10,911 nucleotides of DNA from CAZRZN01 sp964604565 (GTDB taxonomy: Bacteria; Pseudomonadota; Alphaproteobacteria; Rhodobacterales; Rhodobacteraceae): NCBI GenBank assembly GCA_964604565.1, contig CAZRZN010000132.1, forward strand, positions 1 to 10,911. Reading direction: 5' to 3'. Under the pieces are notes generated by a model, which saw only the letters and a list, made by a program, of their open reading frames with translations, ran no database searches and had not been told where the DNA came from. Each line of letters opens with the position of its first letter. Position 1 is the first letter of the stretch. The translations under genes were made by a program, and so were the position numbers. This document shows positions 1-6,248 of this stretch, piece after piece.

Positions 1-1651
1 AGTTCACGTCGATCGCCACCAGCGCCTCGGTCACGCCGATCACGATGTAGCCGCCGGATTTCAGCTGCACCGTGGGGTTGAACATGCCCGACAGGTAGCT
101 TTCCACCTGATGCCGCGCGAAAAGCGGCATGGGGTCCACGTAATTCTTCACGTTCTTGGCATGGGACGGCATGATCATCTTCATGAAGTCCTTGGCCACG
201 CGGTAGCCGCGCTCCCCCTCGACAAGCACCTCGTCGATCTCGCGCGAGTAGAGATCGCGGATGGACCGTTTGATCAGGTCGCCTTCCTCGTAGATCTTCG
301 CGGGGGCGATGCTTTTCAGGGTCAGCTCGCGGATCTGTTCCCACAGACGCTGAAGATATTCGTAGTCCCGCTTGATTTCGGTCTTCGTGCGCTTTGCCCC
401 GGCGGTGCGGATGATCAGGCCCGCACCCTTGGGCACGTCGATGCTGTTGGCGATTTCCTTGAGCTTGGACCGGTCGGCCGCATTGGTGATCTTGCGGCTG
501 ATGCCGCCGCCGCGCGCAGTGTTCGGCATCAGGACGCAGTAGCGCCCGGCAAGGCTGAGATAAGTGGTGAGGGCGGCGCCCTTGTTGCCGCGCTCTTCCT
601 TTACGACCTGCACCAGCAGGATCTGGCGGACCTTCACGACTTCCTGGATCTTGTAGCGGCGCGGGCGCGGCTTTCGCACCGGACGAATGTCTTCGTGCGT
701 GTCGTCATCCGCGACGGATTCAATGGTAGCATCGCGCGAGGCGGCGTCCTCGGCCGCGGTTTCCTCGTCGTCGTCGTGCGACTCGTCGTCTTCTCCGGAG
801 GCGTCCCGGGTCACGACAGCGGCATCGTCCCGCGACCCTTCGGCTATCGGGCGCGGCGGCGCCTCATCCGTATCAACCGTGTCCTCCCCGGTCTCGGAGG
901 AGCTATCCGGCATTTCCGCCGTGTCTTCGGACGGCGCGGGAGCAGGGTCCGAGGAGGGATCCAAGGGCGAAAGCGGTGCGCTTTCGGATGTTGCGGGTTC
1001 CTCGGCACTGTCTGACAGTGACGTGTCAGCCGCTTCCGCCGTGTCCGCTTCCACCCCCTGCGAGGGCTCCTGAGCAGACGCTTCGGTCGACTGTGCGTCG
1101 GCGGTGGTATCCGGGGTATCTTCGGGCTCCGCGACGGGGGTCTCATGCACCGTTTCCATCGGCGAAAGCCCCTCGCCCGGCGCGCCGGCATCCGGCTCGT
1201 CGTCGAGGTCGATGGTCTCCATGCCGCTGGGTTCGCGCGCCTTGCCGCCCTGCGCAGGGGTCGCGTCGGTTGCAGCATCCTCTGCCGATTTCGACGGGGT
1301 GCGCTTGCGCGACCGGGACCGCGTTCGCTTGGGCTTTTCTTCTTCCTCGGCTGCCTCGCGGGCGAGTTCGGCCTCTTCTTCCATCAGCGCTTTGCGGTCG
1401 GCGACCGGGATCTGGTAGTAATCCGGATGGATCTCCGAAAACGCGAGGAAGCCGTGGCGATTTCCACCGTAATCCACAAAGGCGGCCTGCAAGGAGGGTT
1501 CGACCCGCGTGACCTTGGCTAGATAGATATTCCCGGCAAGCTGACGCTTGTTTTCGGATTCAAAATCGAATTCCTCGACCTTGTTACCGTCCACCACCAC
1601 GACGCGGGTCTCTTCCGCGTGGGTGGCGTCGATGAGCATTTTCTTTGGCAT
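1..1651 (-). CDS. rne: Ribonuclease E, N-terminal catalytic part (partial, runs off the window)
   Basis: RNase E is the endonuclease that starts mRNA decay and processes rRNA and tRNA precursors; it scaffolds the degradosome. The frame opens with MPKKMLIDATHAEETRVVVV, which matches the family N-terminus. The S1 domain begins at about residues 35-85 (AFVDYGGNRHGFL), is split by a roughly 225-residue acidic insertion (about 105-330), and resumes with VKEERGNKGAALTTYLSLAG. The RNase H-like, 5'-sensor (GLIIRTAG) and DNase I-like regions follow. The last codons read TEALVAIDVN; Asp548 and Asn550 correspond to catalytic Asp303 and Asn305 of the E. coli enzyme. The Zn-link and the C-terminal scaffold lie outside the window. 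The chosen ATG has only a weak, close ribosome site (GGAT, 4 nt away); the alternative ATG at 1639 would drop four residues. The upstream gap is 541 bp. The family call is certain from the continuous match on both sides of the insertion. Confidence 0.97.
   Translation of the reverse strand, partial: MPKKMLIDATHAEETRVVVVDGNKVEEFDFESENKRQLAGNIYLAKVTRVEPSLQAAFVDYGGNRHGFLAFSEIHPDYYQIPVADRKALMEEEAELAREAAEEEEKPKRTRSRSRKRTPSKSAEDAATDATPAQGGKAREPSGMETIDLDDEPDAGAPGEGLSPMETVHETPVAEPEDTPDTTADAQSTEASAQEPSQGVEADTAEAADTSLSDSAEEPATSESAPLSPLDPSSDPAPAPSEDTAEMPDSSSETGEDTVDTDEAPPRPIAEGSRDDAAVVTRDASGEDDESHDDDEETAAEDAASRDATIESVADDDTHEDIRPVRKPRPRRYKIQEVVKVRQILLVQVVKEERGNKGAALTTYLSLAGRYCVLMPNTARGGGISRKITNAADRSKLKEIANSIDVPKGAGLIIRTAGAKRTKTEIKRDYEYLQRLWEQIRELTLKSIAPAKIYEEGDLIKRSIRDLYSREIDEVLVEGERGYRVAKDFMKMIMPSHAKNVKNYVDPMPLFARHQVESYLSGMFNPTVQLKSGGYIVIGVTEALVAIDVN
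762..797. repeat. Short GAC/GAG codon-run (simple trinucleotide repeat) inside rne
   Basis: The plus strand carries tandem tcg/tcc/ctc triplets, including an uninterrupted tcgtcgtcgtcgt at 765-777. Read on the minus strand it encodes an Asp/Glu-rich run (DDDEE and EDDES) in the acidic insertion of RNase E. Such tracts can change length by slippage in steps of three, which would keep the frame. No function beyond coding is evident. Confidence 0.6.
1006..1020. repeat. Perfect 7+1+7 inverted repeat within the rne insertion, overlapping a second one
   Basis: CACTGTC-T-GACAGTG is a perfect palindrome around 1013. Its right part is shared with a second inverted repeat, CTGACA (1012-1017) and TGTCAG (1024-1029), separated by 6 nt. 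The two hairpins are mutually exclusive in RNA. They lie in codons for Ser/Asp-rich, poorly constrained sequence, so chance is possible; a protein-binding site or a mRNA structure is an alternative. I recognise no specific regulator site. Confidence 0.4.
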
Positions 1652-2121
1652 ATTATCCGTTTGCACGCCGGATCTTCCCCGGTCCCAGTTGGGTCTCCGG
1701 GGGGTGCGGCGTGTCTTGTCTGGGGGAGATGGGGCGCACCAACGGCATGGCGGGGGCGTCTGCACCCGGCCTCATGCCTCAAATGGTTCGCGCGCTTCAT
1801 CGCGGTTCTTCTCCGACGCACATCTCGGGCCTGTGGCCACAGAGGCGCCCATTCATTGCGCCCGTCGCTCGTGACGGTTCGGGCTGGGACTTTGGCCTTT
1901 CGGCCCGATCGGTCTGGCCGGGGTCCGTTTTTGCGATTGGTCCACGGTCAGCGAAACTTTTCGGCGCTGTACCATACGTAATACACGCTGCCTGACCGGT
2001 AACATAAGGGAAGCGGCATGGAAAACACAATAGGCCATCGGACCCGACGAGAGGCTCAGCAGCCGGATCGATCAAAAAATATCTTCTGCATTCAATTTTC
2101 TGGTGCTGTCGAAGGCGAGTA

Positions 2122-2150
2122 GGGGAATGTCCTTGCGCAGGACATTCCCC
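2122..2150 (-). terminator. Strong 11-bp hairpin behind the dehydrogenase gene (terminator-like, no U-tract)
   Basis: ggggaatgtcc (2122-2132) and ggacattcccc (2140-2150) pair perfectly over 11 bp around a 7-nt loop. It begins 43 nt past the dehydrogenase stop, where a 3' end would be expected. On the minus strand it is followed by TACTCGCCTT, not a T-run, so it is not a textbook intrinsic terminator. It could be a 3'-end stabilising or pausing hairpin, or a terminator that needs Rho. Confidence 0.45.
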
Positions 2151-2176
2151 GAGACGTGTTCAAGAAACTGTGCGGT

Positions 2177-2192
2177 CAGGATGGCGATCCTG
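2177..2192 (-). other. 6-bp hairpin abutting the dehydrogenase stop codon
   Basis: CAGGAT (2177-2182), loop GGCG, ATCCTG (2187-2192) form a perfect short stem directly adjacent to the TGA at 2195-2193. No T-run follows on the minus strand. Together with the larger hairpin at 2122-2150 it may shape the 3' end of this mRNA; it may also be chance. Confidence 0.3.
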
Positions 2193-3065
2193 TCAATTCA
2201 GGCTGCGCAACCGCTTGATAAGGCTGGAAGTATCCCAGCGCCCGCCGCCCATGTTCTGCACATCCTTGTAATACTGGTCGACCATCGCCGTCACCGGCAG
2301 GGATGCGCCGTTCTCGTTCGCGGTGCGCAGGCAGATGTCCAGATCCTTGCGCATCCAGTCCACGGCGAAGCCATGTTCGAACTCGTCGTCGAGGATCGTC
2401 TTGTATCGGTTGACCATCTGCCACGATCCGGCCGCACCCCCGCCGATCACGTCGACAACCGCAGCCCCGTCAAGGCCCGCCTTCTCCGCAAAGTTCAAGC
2501 CTTCGGACAGCGCCTGCAAGAGACCGGCGATGCAGATCTGGTTGACCATCTTGCACAACTGGCCCGCGCCCGTGTCCCCCAGACGGCTGCAAGCCTTGGC
2601 ATAGGCCTGCATCACGGGCTCGGCCTTTGCGAACACGCCCTCGTCGCCGCCGCACATGATCACCAGTTGACCGTTTTCCGCCCCGGCCTGCCCCCCGGAC
2701 ACCGGCGCGTCGACAAAGGATATGCCGCTCTTGCCGGAAAGCTCGTTCAATTCACGCGTGACCTGCGCCGAAACGGTCGTGTGATCCACAAAGACGCTGC
2801 CCTCCGCCATTCCGGCAAATGCGCCATCGTCACCCGCGCAGACGTTGCGCAGATCATCGTCATTGCCCACGCAGGACATCACGAAATCGGCACCTTCGGC
2901 TGCCGCGCGCGGCGTCGCGGCAGCCGTGCCACCATGCTCCGCCACCCATTTTTCCGCCTTGGCCGCTGTGCGATTGTAGACGGTCACCTCGTGTCCGGCC
3001 TTTGCCAGATGGCCCGCCATCGGATAGCCCATCACGCCCAGACCCAGAAATGCGACTTTTGCCAT
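2193..3065 (-). CDS. NAD(P)-dependent beta-hydroxyacid dehydrogenase (3-hydroxyisobutyrate dehydrogenase-like)
   Basis: This 290-residue cytosolic oxidoreductase has the family's usual length. It shows the Rossmann motif GLGVMG (residues 8-13), NRT at 31-33 after the second beta strand, DHTTVS at 94-99, the substrate-binding signature DAPVSGG (119-125), the catalytic Lys172 in GAGQLCKMVNQ, and KDLD at 240-243. In this family Arg next to the second strand (NRT) usually means NADPH, as in glyoxylate/succinic semialdehyde reductases, whereas 3-hydroxyisobutyrate dehydrogenases of valine breakdown use NAD. The motif around Lys172 is also closer to the reductase side (tartronate semialdehyde reductase type) than to classical mmsB. 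The substrate therefore stays open, and no valine-pathway neighbour is in the window. The start was chosen at the second Met because a strong Shine-Dalgarno sequence lies just before it; an upstream in-frame ATG at 3110 would add 15 unlikely residues. The gene is transcribed divergently from the acylase. Confidence 0.93.
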   Translation of the reverse strand: MAKVAFLGLGVMGYPMAGHLAKAGHEVTVYNRTAAKAEKWVAEHGGTAAATPRAAAEGADFVMSCVGNDDDLRNVCAGDDGAFAGMAEGSVFVDHTTVSAQVTRELNELSGKSGISFVDAPVSGGQAGAENGQLVIMCGGDEGVFAKAEPVMQAYAKACSRLGDTGAGQLCKMVNQICIAGLLQALSEGLNFAEKAGLDGAAVVDVIGGGAAGSWQMVNRYKTILDDEFEHGFAVDWMRKDLDICLRTANENGASLPVTAMVDQYYKDVQNMGGGRWDTSSLIKRLRSLN

Positions 3066-3171
3066 TCGGTTTTCCCCCTTTCGCGCCGGTCCCGGACCGC
3101 CCCTTGGCAAGCCCGTGCCGGCAAGTTACTTCCGGTGCGATCTGACCTACCCCAAGTTGACGGAGAGGGAA
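3066..3171. promoter_or_regulatory. Divergent intergenic region between dehydrogenase and acylase
   Basis: These 106 bp must carry the promoters of both genes unless transcription comes from further away. A plus-strand TTGGCA (3104-3109, 5 of 6 to the -35 consensus) has no convincing -10; TACTTC (3127-3132) is at 17 nt but poor. A 6+1+6 palindrome, CGGTCC-C-GGACCG (3087-3099), sits between the genes and could be an operator shared by both. In GC-rich DNA such palindromes also arise by chance. No regulator gene is adjacent. Confidence 0.35.
3073..3080 (-). promoter_or_regulatory. Strong Shine-Dalgarno site fixing the dehydrogenase start
   Basis: The minus strand reads AAGGGGGA, 7 nt before the ATG at 3065-3063. 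It is one of the best ribosome sites in the window and decides in favour of this start over the ATG at 3110. Confidence 0.75.
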
Positions 3172-5637
3172 ATGGCGGTTCTGTTCCGATGGCTGCTGCG
3201 GATCGCCACCGCGGGGATCACCCTTTTGGTGATCGGGCTTCTGCTTGTCTACTATCTGGCCTCCCGCTCCCTGCCCGATTACGACAAGGTTCGGCCGGTG
3301 GCCGGGATCACCGCCGATATCGAGATCGTGCGCGACAATTCGGCGGTGCCGCATATCATGGCCCTGTCGGACCGCGATGCGTTCTTCGGGCTGGGCTATG
3401 CCCATGCGCAGGACCGGCTCTGGCAGATGATGATGATGCGGCGCACCGTTCAGGGGCGCCTGTCAGAACTTTTCGGCCGCCGCACGCTGCGCACCGACAC
3501 GCTGTTGCGGCGGTTGGATCTCTATACCGCGGCAAAGGCGTCGGTGCCGCATCAGGACGCCCGCACGCTCGACGCGCTCGAGGCCTATGCCGCCGGCGTG
3601 AACGCCCGCGTTGCCGAGATCAATGAACAGAGTCTTGGTCGCGGGGCGCCGGAACTCTTTCTTTTCAATGCCGAAATTGCCCCGTGGCAACCGGCGGATT
3701 CGCTTGCGATCATCAAGCTGATGGCCGTGCAACTGTCCGACCAGATCTCGGGCGAGGTGTTGCGCGCCCGCACCTCCCTGCTTTTGGGGGACGAGCAGCG
3801 CCTGTCGGACATACTGCCGGACATGCCCGGTCAGGGGGTCGCCGCCTTGCCGGAATTCGCCAGCCTGCTGCCCGGACCCTTGCCGCGCTACGCCGCGTCG
3901 GCGCCACAGGGAGGCGATTTCCTGTCACCCGTGCCACGACACGGGATGGCCGGGGCATCGAACGTCTGGGCGGCGGCGAGGGGCCGTTCGGCCTCTGGCG
4001 GCACGTTGCTGGCGAATGACCCGCATCTTGGCCTCGACGCGCCCTCGATCTGGTATCTGGCGCGGTTGCAGTTACGTTCGGGCGGGGTGATCGGCGGCAC
4101 CATCCCCGGCATCCCGGCGATCATGGTGGGGCGCTCCGAACGGCTGGCCTGGGGCCTGACCAGTTCCGGGCTGGACGATCAGGATCTCTACTTCGAGCAG
4201 ATAAATCCTGACACGCCGGAGCAATACCGGACCCCGGAGGGCTACAAGACCTTCGAGACGCGTCAATCGATCATCCGCATCAAGAACGAGGCCCCGGTCA
4301 CCCTGACCCTCCGCTGGACCGAAAACGGCCCGGTTCTGCCCGGATCGCAATACGGGTTGGACAGGATTACCCCGCAGGGCCATGTCGTGTCACTGGCCTG
4401 GACGGCGCTGTCGTCGCAGGACACCTCGGCCACGGCGGCGGTGGGACTGATGATGTCCGGCTCCGTCGAAGAGGGGATCGAGGCGTCGCGGCTCTACGTG
4501 GCCCCCGCGCAGAACCTCACCTTGATCGACGAGACAACCGTGGCGATGAAACTGGCCGGTGCCATGCCGCGCCGTGACCCCGCCCATGAAAGTCTGGGCC
4601 GGCTGCCCTCGCGCGGGTGGATCGAAACAAACCGCTGGCAGGGCGTCTTTCCCTATTCCGCGAACCCGGAGTTCCTTGCGCCGCAGGGCGGTGTCGTCGG
4701 GAACACGAACAACAAGATCGTAGACCGCCCCTTTCCCGAGCATGTGAGTTTCGACTGGGGCGACAGCCAGCGCGTGCAACGCTGGACGACCTTGATGCAG
4801 GGACGCAAGGTCCACACGCGTGACAGCTTTATCGAGGCGCAACTCGATACCGTGTCGACGGCGGCGCGGACGCTGCTGCCGCTGATCGGCCGCGACCTGT
4901 GGTTCACTGGCGATGCCGCCCCCGAAGGCACGCCCGAACGCAGGCGGCAGCGCGCGCTGGATCTGCTGGCGGATTGGAACGGCGAGATGAACGAGCATTT
5001 GCCGGAACCGCTGATCTACGCGGCATGGCTACGCGCCCTGCAGGAACGGCTGATCCGCGACGATCTTGGTCCTCTCGCCAGCGAATACGACCATGTGGAG
5101 CCGCTTTTCATAGAGCGCGTCTTTCGCGATGTGGAGGGCGCAAGCGCATGGTGCGACGTGATCCGGTCCGTGGTGGTCGAGACATGCACGGATATCTCGC
5201 GGCAGGCTCTGGACGACGCGTTGATCTGGATTGACGAAACCTATGGCGGCGCACTGGAATCCCTGCGCTGGGGGGACGCGCATATGGCCACCCACAAACA
5301 TCCGGTTCTGGGCGACGTGCCTTTGGTGCGGTATTTCGTGAACATCCGGCAAAGCACCTCGGGCGGCGACCACACGCTGAACCGCGGGCGCATCTCGGGG
5401 CGCGAGCCTGATCCTTTCGCGAATGTTCACGCCGCGGGCTATCGGGGCGTCTATGATTTCGCGGATCCGGACAGTTCGGTATTTGTGCTGGCGACGGGGC
5501 AGTCGGGGCACCTGCTGTCGCGCCATTACGACGATCTTGGACAACTCTGGCGGCGGGGAGAATACCTGCCGATGTCGCTGGATATCGGTCTTGCCCGGGC
5601 CGCCTCGGTGGGTATCACCCGGCTTGTCAAACCCTAA
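3172..5637 (+). CDS. Penicillin acylase-family N-terminal-serine amidohydrolase, membrane-anchored
   Basis: This 821-residue precursor belongs to the Ntn-hydrolase family of penicillin G, cephalosporin and acyl-homoserine-lactone acylases, which cut amide bonds after self-cleaving into alpha and beta chains. A hydrophobic stretch (about residues 11-29) follows a basic start, fitting a periplasmic enzyme with a membrane anchor or signal. Family marks include LPDYD (34-38), VPHI (59-62) and GYAHAQDRLWQM (75-86). The beta chain should begin at Ser263 in GASNVW, the nucleophile freed by cleavage after Ala262. ANDPHL places a His at beta position 23, as in cephalosporin and AHL acylases rather than the Gln of penicillin G acylase. 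NTNNK (511-515) should supply the oxyanion-hole Asn. Cys661 and Cys672 could form a disulfide. The ATG at 3172 has a good ribosome site (GGAG, 6 nt away), better than an in-frame ATG at 3115. Substrate is unknown; penicillin need not be it. No T-tailed terminator follows on this strand. Confidence 0.93.
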   Translation: MAVLFRWLLRIATAGITLLVIGLLLVYYLASRSLPDYDKVRPVAGITADIEIVRDNSAVPHIMALSDRDAFFGLGYAHAQDRLWQMMMMRRTVQGRLSELFGRRTLRTDTLLRRLDLYTAAKASVPHQDARTLDALEAYAAGVNARVAEINEQSLGRGAPELFLFNAEIAPWQPADSLAIIKLMAVQLSDQISGEVLRARTSLLLGDEQRLSDILPDMPGQGVAALPEFASLLPGPLPRYAASAPQGGDFLSPVPRHGMAGASNVWAAARGRSASGGTLLANDPHLGLDAPSIWYLARLQLRSGGVIGGTIPGIPAIMVGRSERLAWGLTSSGLDDQDLYFEQINPDTPEQYRTPEGYKTFETRQSIIRIKNEAPVTLTLRWTENGPVLPGSQYGLDRITPQGHVVSLAWTALSSQDTSATAAVGLMMSGSVEEGIEASRLYVAPAQNLTLIDETTVAMKLAGAMPRRDPAHESLGRLPSRGWIETNRWQGVFPYSANPEFLAPQGGVVGNTNNKIVDRPFPEHVSFDWGDSQRVQRWTTLMQGRKVHTRDSFIEAQLDTVSTAARTLLPLIGRDLWFTGDAAPEGTPERRRQRALDLLADWNGEMNEHLPEPLIYAAWLRALQERLIRDDLGPLASEYDHVEPLFIERVFRDVEGASAWCDVIRSVVVETCTDISRQALDDALIWIDETYGGALESLRWGDAHMATHKHPVLGDVPLVRYFVNIRQSTSGGDHTLNRGRISGREPDPFANVHAAGYRGVYDFADPDSSVFVLATGQSGHLLSRHYDDLGQLWRRGEYLPMSLDIGLARAASVGITRLVKP

Positions 5638-5808
5638 GCCCGCCGCGCGCACCGACCCTAGGCCGCACGGCAAAGAGGCCGGATCGGCTAGGCGACTACG
5701 CGACGTTCCCGCGCCGGTGTCACCCGCCCGGGGTTTCTCGCCGCGTCCGTTCGCATGCCAAGACGCATTGAGGCCGCACTGTATCCGAATATGTCGCAAC
5801 ATCCGCGG

Positions 5809-5844
5809 CGAAAAAATAAATCGCTGGCGGTTGCGCCGCCAGCG
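5809..5844 (-). terminator. Intrinsic (Rho-independent) terminator, minus strand
   Basis: CGCTGGCGG (5822-5830) and CCGCCAGCG (5836-5844) form a perfect 9-bp stem with a 5-nt loop. Read on the minus strand it is followed at once by ATTTATTTTTT (5821-5811), a textbook U-tract. It lies 405 bp past hflX, beyond another intrinsic terminator, so it either backs up the first one, shielding the acylase gene from antisense transcription, or ends a separate small transcript. Confidence 0.85.
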
Positions 5845-5990
5845 GGGGAGCGCCTGCGCCCTGAAGCGTCCATCAGGCTGACCGTGGCTTGTTTGGATCT
5901 GTGGTGTGGCCTTGCCCGCGCTTCGGGCGGCAACGGGTCCGGGTTGTGGAACGGCAACGCGCACACAAGAGATCCATGAACCGCCCGGGG
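5809..5990 (-). ncRNA. Candidate small RNA or 3'-end fragment ending at the distal terminator
   Basis: Between the two minus-strand terminators there is no credible reading frame, but the RNA can fold. GGATCT (5975-5970) pairs with AGATCC (5900-5895), and GTGTG pairs with CACAC just inside after two mismatches; an inner hairpin can form from CCCG/CGGG. The fold would be followed by the terminator stem. I see no convincing sigma70 promoter in 5976-6050, so the 5' end is a guess, and the sequence matches no RNA family I recognise (not 6S, SRP or tmRNA). Read-through from hflX followed by processing is an equally good explanation. Confidence 0.25.
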
Positions 5991-6054
5991 CACCGCAAGC
6001 CGGATGGATGAAGCCGCGGCGACATCCGGGCAAAACGCCGTTCGGCATTTTGAA

Positions 6055-6076
6055 GAAAAAGGGGGCGCTGCCCCCT
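6055..6076 (-). terminator. Intrinsic terminator of the trk-hfq-hflX run
   Basis: On the minus strand AGGGGGC pairs with GCCCCCT (6076-6070 with 6066-6060) around the 3-nt loop AGC, and TTTTTC follows, the first T closing the stem. It stands about 170 nt behind the hflX stop and is the likely main 3' end of that transcript. The same hairpin forms one end of the repeat-like element at 6055-6121. Confidence 0.8.
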
Positions 6077-6121
6077 CTGGCTGCGGCCATTCACCCCCGG
6101 GATATTTAAGGCCCGAAGAAG
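6055..6121. repeat. Intergenic repeat-like element with double hairpin and CCCCCGGGATATTT core
   Basis: From the plus strand the parts are: an A-run, the hairpin GGGGGC-GCT-GCCCCC, a second small hairpin TGGC-TGCG-GCCA (6078-6089), the block CCCCCGGGATATTTAAGGCC (6094-6113) and GAAGAAG (6115-6121). I recall elements of this layout scattered between genes in many Rhodobacteraceae genomes, commonly at 3' ends where the G/C hairpin acts as a terminator. Only one copy is in this window, so repeat status rests on memory of other genomes, not on a duplicate seen here. Confidence 0.55.
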
Positions 6122-6248
6122 TCCCCGTGATCGATCGGCCGCAAGCGGCAGCTTCAACGGGATTGAGGAAAGCACCACCCTCGGAGACAGGTCGCAGGCG
6201 CAGATAGGGAACGCGCTGCTGCCTCGTTCCGGGGCGGGGCGCTGCGTG

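Larger units (their letters stand above)
1652..2192 (-). other. Non-coding gap: probable promoter and long leader of rne, plus 3' end of the dehydrogenase transcript
   Basis: No open frame here resembles a gene. The part next to the dehydrogenase stop holds two hairpins (2177-2192 and 2122-2150), and 2073-2100 is unusually AT-rich for this genome. On the minus strand a weak sigma70-like pair is TTGTGT (2030-2025) and TATGTT (2006-2001) with 18 nt between; TATTAC (1983-1978) is another possible -10. Closer to rne there are three small potential hairpins: GGCC-GAAA-GGCC with a GNRA loop (1894-1905), CCGTC/GACGG (1862-1877), and the 12-bp palindrome CTGTGGCCACAG (1831-1842). In E. coli rne, a long structured 5' leader lets RNase E control its own mRNA; that the same holds here is inference from gap length and structure only. 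Confidence 0.45.
5638..6248. other. Convergent non-coding gap between the acylase and hflX
   Basis: About 610 bp separate two genes that end toward each other. No frame here looks like a gene. The half next to the acylase (5638-5807) shows nothing I can assign, including no plus-strand terminator with a T-run. The rest holds two minus-strand intrinsic terminators (5809-5844, 6055-6076), a repeat-like element (6055-6121) and about 200 bases of foldable sequence between the terminators. Positions 6122-6248 are the probable 3' untranslated end of hflX. Confidence 0.7.

Noticed and set aside
1831..1842. CTGTGGCCACAG as a repressor operator
   Set aside because: A single 12-bp palindrome in GC-rich DNA far from a defined promoter; no regulator family I can name has this site.
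1797..2075. Minus-strand open frame of 92 codons between the dehydrogenase and rne
   Set aside because: No ribosome site at its first codon, no domain, and it covers the region where the rne promoter and leader are expected.
2103..3626. Long plus-strand open frame (507 codons) opposite the dehydrogenase
   Set aside because: It is an antisense shadow: the minus strand encodes an intact dehydrogenase with all motifs, and the frame runs into the start of the acylase in the wrong frame. Its translation is Arg/Ala/Pro/His-rich with no family resemblance.
5029..6090. Minus-strand open frame of 353 codons across the acylase end and the convergent gap
   Set aside because: It runs straight through the intrinsic terminator at 5809-5844 and is antisense to the acylase; no recognisable protein sequence.
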